Part shown: piece after piece, positions 35,359 through 45,137 of the stretch | Layout of the letters: the number at the start of each line of letters is the position of its first letter | Position numbering within the stretch: the first letter of the stretch is position 1 | Position numbers and translations under genes: made by a program | Assembly: GCF_003390375.1 (NCBI RefSeq) | Contig: NZ_QUOT01000001.1 | Coordinates: 1,612,001 to 1,676,000, forward strand | Source of the DNA: Thalassotalea euphylliae | GTDB lineage: Bacteria; Pseudomonadota; Gammaproteobacteria; Enterobacterales; Alteromonadaceae | Length of the DNA stretch: 64,000 nt | Direction: 5' to 3' | Notes under the pieces: model-generated | Told to the model about the DNA's origin: nothing | Seen by the model: only the letters and a program-made list of their open reading frames with translations | Database searches by the model: none

Positions 35359-36264
35359 CTAAGGCTTAGAAGAAGTTTGCTTTGTTTGAGCTGCCTGCAA
35401 CTCAGTTTGACCCTGCTGGGGTTGCTCGTAACCGTTTTTTTCTACCTGCTTAGCACTTTGCCAAAACTGCTCTAGCGTCGTTAAGTCATGTTCAGCCATA
35501 GTTTTACCGGAGCTTGTCGCTTGCTGTTCAACATGCTTGAATCGTTTACTGAATTTATCATTTGCGGCTCGCAGTAGCGCTTCAGGGTCTTGTTTAGCAT
35601 GACGACAAACATTAACCACAGCAAAGAGTAAATCCCCCAGCTCTTCCCCTAGCCTTGCTTGTTGTGCGCTATTGGTTAAATCACTGGTCAACTCTGCTTT
35701 AACTTCGGCAACTTCTTCTTCGACTTTCTCAAAGCATTGCGAAATATTATCCCAGTCAAAGCCAACGTGCGCACAACGCTTTTGAATCTTATTAGCTCGT
35801 GATAATGCCGGTAACGCCTGCGGTATATCGGCCAAAATACTTAAATTCTCTTGCTGATTTTTTTGCTTTCGCTCATTCGCTTTTTCATTTTCCCAATTCG
35901 CTTTAATATCAGCGTCCGTCGTTAGCGTTTTATCACCAAAGACATGGGGGTGGCGACGGATCAACTTTTCACAAATTGCCGCCACAACCGAATCAAAATC
36001 AAACCGCTTTTGCTCTGCTCCCAACTGGCTGTAGAACACCACTTGAAACAATAAGTCGCCAAGCTCTTTTTCTAACTCAGAAAAGTCTTGCTGGTTAATG
36101 GCCTCAGCCACTTCATAGGCTTCTTCAATAGTGTGTGGAACAATTGATGCGAAGTCTTGCTTGAGATCCCATGGGCAGCCCGTTTCAGGATCGCGTAGCT
36201 GCGCCATAATCCAGCGCAGCTTTGCCATTGATGCCGGTGCATCTTTCATATCGATATTTATCAT
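35359..36264 (-). CDS. mazG: Nucleoside triphosphate pyrophosphohydrolase MazG
   Basis: MazG hydrolyses NTPs and dNTPs to monophosphates and can lower ppGpp levels in E. coli. Two MazG domains are visible. The first contains GCPWDLKQDFASIVPHTIEE and ELEKELGDLLFQVVFY. The second contains CAHVGFDWD and LGEELGDLLFAVVNVCRH. The EExxE-type metal-binding pattern is present in both. Length is 301 residues, longer than the 263 of E. coli because of a Gln-rich C-terminal tail. It starts 3 bases after relA ends, so the two are co-transcribed. Confidence 0.96.
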   Translation of the reverse strand: MINIDMKDAPASMAKLRWIMAQLRDPETGCPWDLKQDFASIVPHTIEEAYEVAEAINQQDFSELEKELGDLLFQVVFYSQLGAEQKRFDFDSVVAAICEKLIRRHPHVFGDKTLTTDADIKANWENEKANERKQKNQQENLSILADIPQALPALSRANKIQKRCAHVGFDWDNISQCFEKVEEEVAEVKAELTSDLTNSAQQARLGEELGDLLFAVVNVCRHAKQDPEALLRAANDKFSKRFKHVEQQATSSGKTMAEHDLTTLEQFWQSAKQVEKNGYEQPQQGQTELQAAQTKQTSSKP

Positions 36265-36267
36265 GAG

Positions 36268-38466
36268 TTAATGTGATAGCCGTTTAACGTCAATAATATC
36301 ATCAAGTTGACGAAGCTTAGTGACGATGCGATTGAGCATACTGCTGTTGGCAATTTCTACCGTAAAGCTCATTCGGGTGGTTTGCTTAAACTTGTCAGAA
36401 TGACTTGCCATCCCCGTGATAAGCACTCGCTCGTTGGCAATAATGGTCGAAATGTCTCTTAATAAGCCGTGGCGATCACTTGCGGTCACTTGTAAGGTTG
36501 CTTGGTAGCTTTTTTGCTGTTCATGCCCCCATTGCACTTCTATTTCACGCTCTGGATTTTGTTCAAGCGAGTTCGCTAATTGCTCACAATCACTGCGATG
36601 CACGGAAATGCCGCGACCTTGCGTAATAAAGCCGAGAATGTCATCACCCGGCACAGGTAAGCAACACTTCGCCATGTGTGTCATCAAATTACCAACGCCA
36701 GAGACAATCACACCATCATTGCGCGCAGGCTTTTTATTAGCCGCTTGCTGGCTGACGAGTGATTGCGGGTCGATTTCAGGCTCAGGCTGATCTTTTGCAA
36801 CTTGTTGCTGCAAGTAATTTACAACTTGCTGCAAACGCGCATTACCTGAGCCAATAGCAGCATAGAGATCTTCAACACTGCCAACGTTAAAACGTTTGGC
36901 AGCATCGAGTAAATCCACCTCTGCTATTTGACTTTTCGTTAGTTCATTTTCCAGCGTTTGCTTGCCCAGCTCGATATATTTATCGCGATCAAGCAATTTA
37001 AAAAAGTGCTGAACCTTGGCGCGCGCGCGCGCTGAGTGAATATAGCCCAAGTTTGGGTTTAGCCAATCGCGACTTGGATTAGGCTGCTTGCTGGTGAGAA
37101 TTTCAACCTGGTCACCGGTTTGTAATTGATAAGTAAAAGGCACAATTCGCCCAAATACCTTAGCACCAATACAACAGTGACCAACATTGGAGTGAATATA
37201 GTACGCGAAATCGAGTGGCGTTGCGCCAACAGGTAAATCAATCACGTCGCCATTGGGCGTAAAGGCATAAATTCGGTCTTCAAATACTTGGCTGCGCAGT
37301 TCATCAAGCATTTCACCGCTTTCTGAGACATCCTCTTGCCATTGCAAAATCTTGCGTAGCCACTCAATTTTTTCATCAAAGCCTGAGGTTTTACCGCTAG
37401 CACTGCCTTCTTTATAACGCCAGTGCGCTGCCACGCCGAGCTCAGCATCTTGGTGCATTTGCTCGGTACGTATTTGAATTTCAACCGACTTGCCTTCAGG
37501 CCCCAGCACCACAGTGTGAATCGATTGATAGCCATTTGGCTTAGGGGTAGCAACATAGTCGTCAAACTCACTCGGCAAGTGCTTCCAATTGGTGTGCACT
37601 ACCCCCAATGCGGCGTAACAGTCTTGCAGTTCTTCGGCGATAATTCGCACCGCTCGTACATCAAACAGCTGCTCAAAATCTAACGACTTGTTTTGCATTT
37701 TCTTCCAAATGCTGTAAATGTGCTTAGGACGGCCATACACTTGCCCTTTCACCTTTACCGCCTCTAATTGCTGCTGCAAGCTATCAACAAAATCGACCAT
37801 GTATTGCTCGCGCGCCAAGCGTTTTTCATCAAGCCATTTCGCGATTTTTTTGTAGGTTTCTGGGTGTAGGTAGCGAAAAGCAATATCTTCTAGCTCCCAC
37901 TTTAGTTGACCAATACCTAGTCGGTTGGCTAGCGGCGCATAAATATTTGCCGTTTCTTTTGCGGCGAGTACGCGAATGTCTTCCTCGCTGTTTTTCACCA
38001 AACGTAAATAACACAAACGCTCAGCGAGCTTGATAACCACAGCGCGAACATCCTCCACCATCGCCAGCAACATTTTGCGGATGTTATCTACTTGGTTTGC
38101 TGCCACTTTATTGGTTTGGGTTTGTTGCAGGGTTTTAATTGCCTGCATTTGCTGCACGCCTTTACACAACATATAAACTTGCTGACCGTATTGCTCTTGC
38201 ACTTCAAGCGTGTCATAAACCTGCTCGTCAATCAGTGGCGTTAAGATAGCCGCAATTAATGAATCTTTGTCTAGGTTCAGCTCGGCTAATATTTCCACCA
38301 TTTCTTTGGCTTTGGCGAGCGCAATATCATGATCGGTAAACTTGCTTTGCACTTGCAGCCATAATGCCTGCAAAGATTGGGCTTTTGTGTCACTTAGTTG
38401 AAGCTCTGCTAACCAGTGCTCAAAACTAGTCGCTGAGATTTGATGAGACTTGCGTACCGATACCAT
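36268..38466 (-). CDS. relA: (p)ppGpp synthetase RelA
   Basis: RelA synthesises (p)ppGpp on stalled ribosomes during amino-acid starvation. The HD hydrolase region is degenerate (ILTPLIDEQVYDT where SpoT has an HD pair), as expected of RelA. The synthetase domain contains FDVRAVRIIAEELQDCYAAL, PKPNGYQSIHTVV and VEIQIRTEQMH. A TGS domain (VYAFTPNGDVIDLPVGATPL) and a C-terminal ACT domain follow. I chose the ATG at 38466 (732 residues), which has AGGGAG upstream and matches the family start. First gene of relA-mazG-ybaN. Confidence 0.97.
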   Translation of the reverse strand: MVSVRKSHQISATSFEHWLAELQLSDTKAQSLQALWLQVQSKFTDHDIALAKAKEMVEILAELNLDKDSLIAAILTPLIDEQVYDTLEVQEQYGQQVYMLCKGVQQMQAIKTLQQTQTNKVAANQVDNIRKMLLAMVEDVRAVVIKLAERLCYLRLVKNSEEDIRVLAAKETANIYAPLANRLGIGQLKWELEDIAFRYLHPETYKKIAKWLDEKRLAREQYMVDFVDSLQQQLEAVKVKGQVYGRPKHIYSIWKKMQNKSLDFEQLFDVRAVRIIAEELQDCYAALGVVHTNWKHLPSEFDDYVATPKPNGYQSIHTVVLGPEGKSVEIQIRTEQMHQDAELGVAAHWRYKEGSASGKTSGFDEKIEWLRKILQWQEDVSESGEMLDELRSQVFEDRIYAFTPNGDVIDLPVGATPLDFAYYIHSNVGHCCIGAKVFGRIVPFTYQLQTGDQVEILTSKQPNPSRDWLNPNLGYIHSARARAKVQHFFKLLDRDKYIELGKQTLENELTKSQIAEVDLLDAAKRFNVGSVEDLYAAIGSGNARLQQVVNYLQQQVAKDQPEPEIDPQSLVSQQAANKKPARNDGVIVSGVGNLMTHMAKCCLPVPGDDILGFITQGRGISVHRSDCEQLANSLEQNPEREIEVQWGHEQQKSYQATLQVTASDRHGLLRDISTIIANERVLITGMASHSDKFKQTTRMSFTVEIANSSMLNRIVTKLRQLDDIIDVKRLSH

Positions 38467-38570
38467 AAATACTCCCTTGGCGAACAATTAGAAAAGAATA
38501 GCTGTACAGAAAATGAAGGCCGCGCTAGCTGTGTTTAGATGAATATTTCATCAACTCCATAAAGCGCGTT

Positions 38571-40007
38571 CTAATTTGTTGCAATACGCTCAAACAATAC
38601 CATAGTTTCAACATGCTTTGTGTGGTTGAACATGTCGATTAAACCAATTTTTTTCACCTGATAACTCTGTTCGCTGAGCACTTTAGCATCACGCGCTAAG
38701 GTTTGTGGATCACAACTGACATACAAAATGCACTTCGCCTCTATCGTGGCCAGTTGCTCACAAGCTTCCAGCGCGCCAGCACGTGCTGGATCGAGTAAGA
38801 CTTTATTAAATTGATGCGCTTGCCATGCTTGATCTTGCCAATCACTATTAAGGTCAAGCTGATAAAATGCTGCATTCGTGATTTGGTTGCGACCGGCATT
38901 TGCCGCAGCGCTATCCACCATAGCTTGCACACCTTCAACTCCAACTACCTTTGCGACTTGTTTTGCCATTGGCAAAGAAAAGTTACCTAAGCCACAAAAC
39001 AAATCTAACACCACATCGTCAGCTGCTAGTTCAAGCCAGTTGAGCGCCTGCTTGACCATAAGTTGGTTCACCTCATCATTGACTTGAATAAAGTCATTGG
39101 GTGCAAACTTAATAGTAATGCTTTTGTTATCTGAATTTTGATCTGAGCCCTTATCTGGGCTACCAAGTGAGCCGTCGATTGAACTGTCTATTGAACGGTC
39201 GATCAAACAATCAAGTTCATAGCTCAGCGGTTGGTTTTCCGTCTCTTCTAACGCGGATAAATCACTGTCCTCATCGCCATAGTCAAAGCTCACTTGCCAG
39301 TGATGCTGTTTCGCGGCTTGTTGCCAAACGGTTTTAGCATGTGCAGAAAGCTTGCGTAATTGTCTGATAACTAACCTTGTCTGTTTAGCTTGAATAACTT
39401 CAATATGACCGATACTTTTAGGCTCAGCTAACTCTTCCAGCACATTAGCGAGTGCTGTGTTAATCGACGCCAAGGGTTTTGATAGTACATGGCAATATTT
39501 AATCGGCACTAAGGTGTTACTTTCTTTTTGTCTAAATCCGAGCGTTGCCTCACCTAGCTTGTTGTACTGCACACCAATACGAGCCTTACGACGGTAGTGC
39601 CAATCGCGTCCGGTAACCGCAGGTTGCCACGGCAAGGCTGTAAGCCCTTGACGAGCAAAAAGCTCTGTCACTTTTTGCTGCTTAAAGGTGAGCTGTCCTT
39701 GATGAGATAAGTGCTGAAGATCGCAGCCACCACAAACGTAATAGTGCTCACATACAGGATTTTGGCGCTGGTTATTCAGGTGAGCAACTTTAACGACTTT
39801 CGCTTTAATAAACTTACTGTTAGTTTCAATGACCTTGGCTTGCACATGTTCACCCACTAAGGTGTTTGCGACAAATACGGGCTTTTTTTGATAACGGCCA
39901 ACACCGATGCCATTAACGTCAAGGCGATCGATAGTGAGTTTAATAACCTGCCCCAACAACTTTTGATTGCGAGCAGATGATTTAGGTGCTTGAAATATTT
40001 TTGCCAT
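38571..40007 (-). CDS. rlmD: 23S rRNA (uracil1939-C5)-methyltransferase RlmD
   Basis: RlmD methylates U1939 of 23S rRNA using SAM. A TRAM domain (about 15-75), iron-sulfur ligands C86, C92, C95 and C172, a SAM-binding VLDLFCGLGNFSLPMA motif, and the catalytic YVSCDP motif are visible. Length is 478 residues against 433 in E. coli. Much of the excess is a repetitive acidic/Ser-Asp insert at about 268-295 (LIDRSIDSSIDGSLGSPD). It lies between relA and barA, in the conserved gammaproteobacterial order. Confidence 0.95.
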   Translation of the reverse strand: MAKIFQAPKSSARNQKLLGQVIKLTIDRLDVNGIGVGRYQKKPVFVANTLVGEHVQAKVIETNSKFIKAKVVKVAHLNNQRQNPVCEHYYVCGGCDLQHLSHQGQLTFKQQKVTELFARQGLTALPWQPAVTGRDWHYRRKARIGVQYNKLGEATLGFRQKESNTLVPIKYCHVLSKPLASINTALANVLEELAEPKSIGHIEVIQAKQTRLVIRQLRKLSAHAKTVWQQAAKQHHWQVSFDYGDEDSDLSALEETENQPLSYELDCLIDRSIDSSIDGSLGSPDKGSDQNSDNKSITIKFAPNDFIQVNDEVNQLMVKQALNWLELAADDVVLDLFCGLGNFSLPMAKQVAKVVGVEGVQAMVDSAAANAGRNQITNAAFYQLDLNSDWQDQAWQAHQFNKVLLDPARAGALEACEQLATIEAKCILYVSCDPQTLARDAKVLSEQSYQVKKIGLIDMFNHTKHVETMVLFERIATN

Positions 40008-40339
40008 GAATAAATAAGGTCTTAAGGTTTAATACCAATCCCCACAATAATATGCTCAACTCAGAGCTATTTCAGCGGTTCAAGTACAAGAAATATTTTG
40101 AACCGGAATTAGGCCGCTGAAAGCTCCCAAAGGGCTTGGCTAAAACACTTTACTGCGGTGTTACATGCTTTTGAAATAGACTAACTATGACTGGCAAACA
40201 TGTGCCTTGCATTAAAGCGTTTTATCTCAAGCTGAGTTAACATTTATTTATGCGGATTGGTATAAGCTACAAATTTACTTGTCGATATGACATGATACCG
40301 ACAATAGATATGTGATTTTACCCTAACTTCCGCCTCAAC
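40008..40339. other. Divergent intergenic region of rlmD and barA
   Basis: Most of this gap is occupied by an interspersed repeat (40031-40264). The rest should hold the promoters of both genes. No coding frame is supported. Confidence 0.6.
40031..40264. repeat. Interspersed repeat copy D, 234 bases, TACCAATCC inverted ends
   Basis: Bounded by AATACCAATCC and GGATTGGTATA, an 11-base terminal inverted repeat closely related to that of copies A-C. The interior differs in length and mostly in sequence but shares GCTCCCAAAGGGCT (in opposite orientation) with copy C. It has no coding capacity and lies between rlmD and barA. Confidence 0.7.
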
Positions 40340-43153
40340 ATGCACAAAATAAGTCTTAAAGACTGGGTTGTTTTGCTTACCATAGTGCCAACGACACTGA
40401 TTGGCCTTGGCATTGGTGGCTACTTTTCTTACAACCGATATGTTGAATTAGACGAATACCTAACGCTTCGTGCTAAAAGTATCGCCGAGCCTATTGCGAT
40501 TGTCGGTGTTGAACCCATTATTGAGAAAAATCGTGATATCTTGCGCCGCTTGATTGGTACCGCGCATCGTAACCACTCTGATATTGTTAAAAATATTACG
40601 ATTTTTACCGCTGATAATCAGATTTTTGTAACGAGTGCTTATCATGGCGACACTGGCTTGTTGCGACTTAAACCTGAACAACTGATTCCACAGCAAACCA
40701 TGGTTGAAGTGGTGCCAAACTACTTGATATTCCGCACGCCAATATACGATGACATTCGACAGCAATCGCCAAACCTAGTGTATGAAAATGCGCTTGGCTA
40801 TATCGCCATTCAAATTGATCGCAACAAAGTGCAATTTCGTCAGCAAAGTCAGATTGTTATTGCCTTGGGCATCGTGGTTTTTGGCTCACTGATCAGTGCA
40901 ATTTTTGCCTTTAGATTAATTAAAAACGTAACCCGCCCAGTAACTTCAATGGTGCAAGCGGTTGATCGTATTCGTGAAGGCAAGCTTGAAAGCCGTGTTA
41001 GTGGTCAACTGGTCGGCGAACTCAACTTTCTTAAAAACGGTATTAACGCAATGGCGCAGAGCCTTGGTGACTACCATGACGAGATGCAACGCAGTGTTGA
41101 CCAAGCAACCGTTGATTTACGCGAAAGTTTAGAGCAATTTGAAATTCAAAACGTTGAGTTAGATATTGCTAAGCGCAAGGCACAAGAAGCAAACAAGGTT
41201 AAATCTGAGTTCTTAGCCAACATGAGTCACGAGCTAAGAACGCCGCTGAATGGCGTTATCGGCTTTACTCGCCAAGTACTTAAAACACCGCTAGGCGATA
41301 CCCAACGAGATTACCTACAAACCATTGAACGTTCTGCCAATAACTTGTTAGCCATTATCAACGACATTCTCGATTTCTCGAAACTCGATGCTGGCAAAAT
41401 GGTCATAGAAAGTATTCCATTTACATTGCGTGAATCCTTAGAAGAATCGTTAACCTTATTGGCGCCAAGTGCTCACAAAAAGAATATTGAATTGTCACTG
41501 CGAATCGCGCCACAAGTACCGGATTCGTTAATTGGCGATGCGATGCGAATTAAGCAGATTCTGATCAACCTTGCCAACAATGCGATAAAATTTACCGATA
41601 AAGGTGCTGTCTGTATTGATGTTGATATCGAACATCAGCAAGACAATAAAGCGAGCTTTAAAGTTACGGTTACCGATACCGGTATTGGCATGAACAGTGA
41701 GCAACAAAAAACAATTTTCGAAGCCTTTGGTCAAGCGGATAAAAGTGTTACCCGCCTTTATGGTGGCACTGGGCTTGGCTTAGTTATCTCACAGCGACTC
41801 GCCCAAGAGATGCAAGGTGATATTGGCTTTATCAGTGAAGAGCGAGAAGGTTCAACGTTCTGGTTCACCTTTAAGTGCGAGATTAACCCGGTTATTTTGG
41901 CTCACGCATTGCCAGTTGAAGCATTAGCCAGTAAAAGCATTCTATATTTTGAACCGCACACGCATAGCAGAATTGCCACCAGTGACATTTTAACAAGCTG
42001 GCACATGCAGGTAATGCCAATTGGTACCTTGGACGAGTTGACCACTGAACTAGAACAAAATCAGCATTATGACTTTGCTCTTATCAGCCATGATGTCACG
42101 CCAGCAGCATTACCAGAGCTAAAAGCGCTCATTGCGCTACTTCAAAAACGTACCAACACCATTCACTTGGCCGTGAACAGTAATTCACCGAGCTTACATG
42201 AAGTATTAATAGGTAATGGCGCGACAAGTTGCCTAAGCAAACCTATCACGCCTTCTCGACTGGCTAAATCGTTAATGCCGCAGCATCACGAGAATACTAC
42301 GCAAGTGCCTATTGTTGGCGAGCAAAAACTACCGATTAAGGTACTCGCCGTAGACGACAATGATGCTAATTTAAAATTAATTCATGCACTGCTAGCTGAA
42401 CAAGTGCAAGAAATACATACCGCTTGCAACGGTCAAGAAGCGGTCAATTTATGCCAAAGTGAAAAATTCGCCTTAATCTTTATGGACATTCAAATGCCTG
42501 TAATGGATGGCATTACTGCCCTTAAAACCATCAAAGCGCAGACGTTTAATGATGAAACACCGATTATTGCGGTTACCGCCCATGCACTTAGTGGCGAGAA
42601 AGAAAAGTTAATGGTGGAAGGCTTTAGTTCTTACATGACTAAGCCCATTGATGAGTCAATGTTAAAGCACACCATATACGAATACTGTGATTTAACCTTA
42701 CTAAGTCCAAAAACCGAGACAACTGCGCACGCCGAGATAAAATCCCCCACAGTGATTGATGCCGCGAGTTTTACACTCCCTATTCAAACGAACGCGATAG
42801 ACTGGCAGCTTGCTTTAACTCGAACAGGTAATAAAGTCGATTTAGCAAAAGATATGCTTTCAGGTCTAGTCAACAGTTTGCCGGAAACGAAATCACTGAT
42901 TAACGAAGCCATTGTTTGCCAAGATATCGAACAAGTTAACACGCTTATTCACAAGCTTAACGGTGCTTGTTGCTATACAGGAGTTCCAGCACTTGGCAAG
43001 ATCACCCACCAAATCGAAACTATGCTCAAACAAGGGCAGTTATTAGATCAACTTGAGCCTGAGTTTTTTGAGTTCTTCGAACATATAGATAATGTCCTCG
43101 ATGAAGCACCTAAAGTGCTGGAAGAAGTCGAAGAATTAAGTAGTCAAAGCTAA
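40340..43153 (+). CDS. barA: Hybrid sensor histidine kinase BarA
   Basis: BarA phosphorylates the regulator UvrY/GacA, which drives Csr small RNAs. The 937-residue protein has a membrane segment (9-31), a periplasmic sensor (about 32-168), a second membrane segment (171-192), HAMP, and HisKA with H297 in LANMSHELRTP. Then come HATPase (TDTGIGM and GGTGLGLVIS), a receiver domain with Asp in LIFMDIQMPVMDG, and a C-terminal HPt domain with His in LIHKLNGACC. The domain order and position beside rlmD-relA match BarA of gammaproteobacteria. Confidence 0.95.
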   Translation: MHKISLKDWVVLLTIVPTTLIGLGIGGYFSYNRYVELDEYLTLRAKSIAEPIAIVGVEPIIEKNRDILRRLIGTAHRNHSDIVKNITIFTADNQIFVTSAYHGDTGLLRLKPEQLIPQQTMVEVVPNYLIFRTPIYDDIRQQSPNLVYENALGYIAIQIDRNKVQFRQQSQIVIALGIVVFGSLISAIFAFRLIKNVTRPVTSMVQAVDRIREGKLESRVSGQLVGELNFLKNGINAMAQSLGDYHDEMQRSVDQATVDLRESLEQFEIQNVELDIAKRKAQEANKVKSEFLANMSHELRTPLNGVIGFTRQVLKTPLGDTQRDYLQTIERSANNLLAIINDILDFSKLDAGKMVIESIPFTLRESLEESLTLLAPSAHKKNIELSLRIAPQVPDSLIGDAMRIKQILINLANNAIKFTDKGAVCIDVDIEHQQDNKASFKVTVTDTGIGMNSEQQKTIFEAFGQADKSVTRLYGGTGLGLVISQRLAQEMQGDIGFISEEREGSTFWFTFKCEINPVILAHALPVEALASKSILYFEPHTHSRIATSDILTSWHMQVMPIGTLDELTTELEQNQHYDFALISHDVTPAALPELKALIALLQKRTNTIHLAVNSNSPSLHEVLIGNGATSCLSKPITPSRLAKSLMPQHHENTTQVPIVGEQKLPIKVLAVDDNDANLKLIHALLAEQVQEIHTACNGQEAVNLCQSEKFALIFMDIQMPVMDGITALKTIKAQTFNDETPIIAVTAHALSGEKEKLMVEGFSSYMTKPIDESMLKHTIYEYCDLTLLSPKTETTAHAEIKSPTVIDAASFTLPIQTNAIDWQLALTRTGNKVDLAKDMLSGLVNSLPETKSLINEAIVCQDIEQVNTLIHKLNGACCYTGVPALGKITHQIETMLKQGQLLDQLEPEFFEFFEHIDNVLDEAPKVLEEVEELSSQS

Positions 43154-43342
43154 TTGTCTTTCCTGCATAAAAAACATAACTAGAAATAAACTACAGGTTT
43201 GTAAATAAACAGATCTACCAAAGCGCTCAAAAGGCAGGTTAGATCAATTATGTGCTTCGATTAAATGCTGGTTTATGGCTGCTTGAGTTTATGTAGAGCC
43301 TTTGAGTGGCTCTAAGGCTGGAGTACTAGCTAGATATGCTGG

Positions 43343-43588
43343 CTAGCGTATTTGAATGCTTGGGGATGTGTCTATCTCACCATCGTCACTAACGGTGGCA
43401 ATACCATTGTTGCATGTCAGCACAGCTAGACTGCCGTGGTCACCAGAGCGAACAAACTGTAGCTCATAACCAAACTTACCAAGACTACTGGCAGAAAATT
43501 TTTGTGCTAATGTAAGTTTATCCCACCACACGGAATGTTCTGGCTGGACACCACGGCGTTCAACCAAGGGCTTTTTTTCAGATTGCAT
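43343..43588 (-). CDS. Small uncharacterised protein
   Basis: An 81-residue leftward frame opening with the ATG at 43588; a TTG at 43600 would add four residues. It contains RRGVQPEHSVWWDKLTLAQK and SLGKFGYELQFVR. I think I have seen similar short proteins in Alteromonadales, but I cannot name a family. No signal or membrane segment is seen. The ribosome binding site is poor. It sits convergently after barA and ahead of an interspersed repeat. Confidence 0.6.
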   Translation of the reverse strand: MQSEKKPLVERRGVQPEHSVWWDKLTLAQKFSASSLGKFGYELQFVRSGDHGSLAVLTCNNGIATVSDDGEIDTSPSIQIR

Positions 43589-43993
43589 GGTTAATTTCAA
43601 AGGCCTTTGTTACTGCTTAACCATACTGAGTATAGCTAAACAATCGCGCTTTTCTATAACGGTTAACAATTTATTAACAAAAAAATTGTAACCGAGATAG
43701 ATAATTACTTTCATTACCAGTAATACCAATTGAAATAAAGAATTAGTCATTCAGCGAGAATTAAAAGGCTTAGAGGCAAGGCATTGATTGCAGAGAATGG
43801 TTATTCCCTTGTCAAAATCAATAACACAGCGTATGAGCCTTTTAAACTAGCCCTTTGGGAGCGTGTCAGCGCCGCGATAATTGCGCCAAATTTATTGGAT
43901 GTAGAATAGCTATATCGGCACAAATTTGGCTTATTCTCCCACCGCTGACAACGCTCTGAATTGATCAATTGCTTAATTCAATTGGTATAATTA
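43589..43993. other. Intergenic region between the small protein gene and acpS
   Basis: AT-rich sequence followed by interspersed repeat copy C at 43722-43988, which ends just before the acpS stop. No coding frame is supported. Confidence 0.6.
43722..43988. repeat. Interspersed repeat copy C, 267 bases, TACCAATT inverted ends
   Basis: Bounded by AATACCAATT and AATTGGTATA. The inner arms AAAAGGCTTAGAGGCAAGGC and CGTATGAGCCTTTTAA resemble the layout of copies A and B, but the middle is different and longer. It carries AGCCCTTTGGGAGC, shared inverted with copy D. It has no coding capacity. Confidence 0.75.
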
Positions 43994-44380
43994 CTAGCTC
44001 GACAAGACAACAAAAGCGAGTGCGTAATGCTTCTCATCAGATATAGAAATGTGCCAATGACTTGCACCAAGCTCGTTAGCAAGCGCTAAGGCGCGATCAG
44101 ATAAAGTTAATACTGGTGCACCTGAGGGTAGGTTTTCAATGACAAAGTGCTGAAACGAAACGCCATCGGCGATTCCTGTACCTAATGATTTCGCCGCCGC
44201 TTCTTTAGCTGCCCAGCGTTTGGCAAGAAAGCTGTCTGCTTGTGGCTGGTGGTGCGCTGCATAAATCGCAAGTTCGCTTGCGGTCAGCACTCGCTCTGCT
44301 AAGCGTTGTTTCACCGCATCATTCATTTGCGCGATACGGCTTACTTCGACAATATCAGTACCAACACCAACCACAGACAT
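43994..44380 (-). CDS. acpS: Holo-[acyl-carrier-protein] synthase AcpS
   Basis: AcpS transfers 4'-phosphopantetheine from CoA to acyl carrier protein. The N-terminal GVGTDIVEVSRI holds the magnesium-binding Asp, and AKRWAAKEAAAKSLGTGI is the catalytic Lys/Glu helix. Length is 128 residues. The ATG overlaps the pdxJ stop by one base, so translation is coupled, as in E. coli. Confidence 0.97.
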   Translation of the reverse strand: MSVVGVGTDIVEVSRIAQMNDAVKQRLAERVLTASELAIYAAHHQPQADSFLAKRWAAKEAAAKSLGTGIADGVSFQHFVIENLPSGAPVLTLSDRALALANELGASHWHISISDEKHYALAFVVLSS

Positions 44381-45111
44381 TACAGACGTGCCTCAAGCAT
44401 TAGTCGCTTCATATCACGAGTAGCTTTTTCTAGGCCATCAATTGCTGCACGGGCAATAATCGCATGCCCTATGTTCAATTCAATGATCTGCTCTATTGCA
44501 GCGATCGGTTTAACATTATGATAGTTAAGGCCATGACCAGCGTTGACTTTTAGTCCAATGCTATCAGCATATTCAATACCTTGGCGAAGCCTTGCTAGCT
44601 CAGCAAGCTGTGCTTCCTCACTTGTAGCATCGGCGTAATGACCTGTATGAATTTCGATAAAAGGTGCATTAGTGGCTTTAGCAGCGTCAATTTGCGCTTT
44701 ATCGGCGTCAATAAATAGGCTAACTAAAATACCAGCATCCGCTAATCGTTCAACAGCATCGGTTACTTTAGCTAACTGACCGGCCACGTCTAAGCCACCT
44801 TCAGTGGTTAACTCTTCACGTTTTTCCGGCACTAAGCAAACAAAGGTTGGCTTAACATCGCAGGCAATGGCGATCATTTCTTCGGTTACAGCCATTTCTA
44901 GGTTCATACGTGTTTGCAAAGTTTCTTTCATCACATGTACATCACGATCTTGAATATGACGACGGTCTTCACGTAAGTGAATGGTAATACCATCAGCACC
45001 AGCATGTTCAGCAACACTCGCCGCGTGCACAGGATCTGGGTAAGTCGTGCCACGTGCTTGGCGCAGTGTGGCGATATGGTCAACATTGACCCCTAATAAA
45101 ATGTCCTTCAT
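44380..45111 (-). CDS. pdxJ: Pyridoxine 5'-phosphate synthase PdxJ
   Basis: PdxJ condenses 3-amino-1-hydroxyacetone phosphate with deoxyxylulose phosphate to give pyridoxine phosphate. The start LLGVNVDHIATLRQARGT and the motifs ADGITIHLREDRRHI, VTEEMIAIA and VNAGHGLNYHNV are the standard PdxJ TIM-barrel motifs. Length is 243 residues. It lies between recO and acpS in the conserved leftward operon. Confidence 0.97.
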   Translation of the reverse strand: MKDILLGVNVDHIATLRQARGTTYPDPVHAASVAEHAGADGITIHLREDRRHIQDRDVHVMKETLQTRMNLEMAVTEEMIAIACDVKPTFVCLVPEKREELTTEGGLDVAGQLAKVTDAVERLADAGILVSLFIDADKAQIDAAKATNAPFIEIHTGHYADATSEEAQLAELARLRQGIEYADSIGLKVNAGHGLNYHNVKPIAAIEQIIELNIGHAIIARAAIDGLEKATRDMKRLMLEARL

Positions 45112-45137
45112 AAATGAGTCTCTTTTCTCAAATTATC

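Noticed and set aside
44306..44521. Rightward frame across the pdxJ-acpS junction
   Set aside because: Antisense to two conserved core genes.
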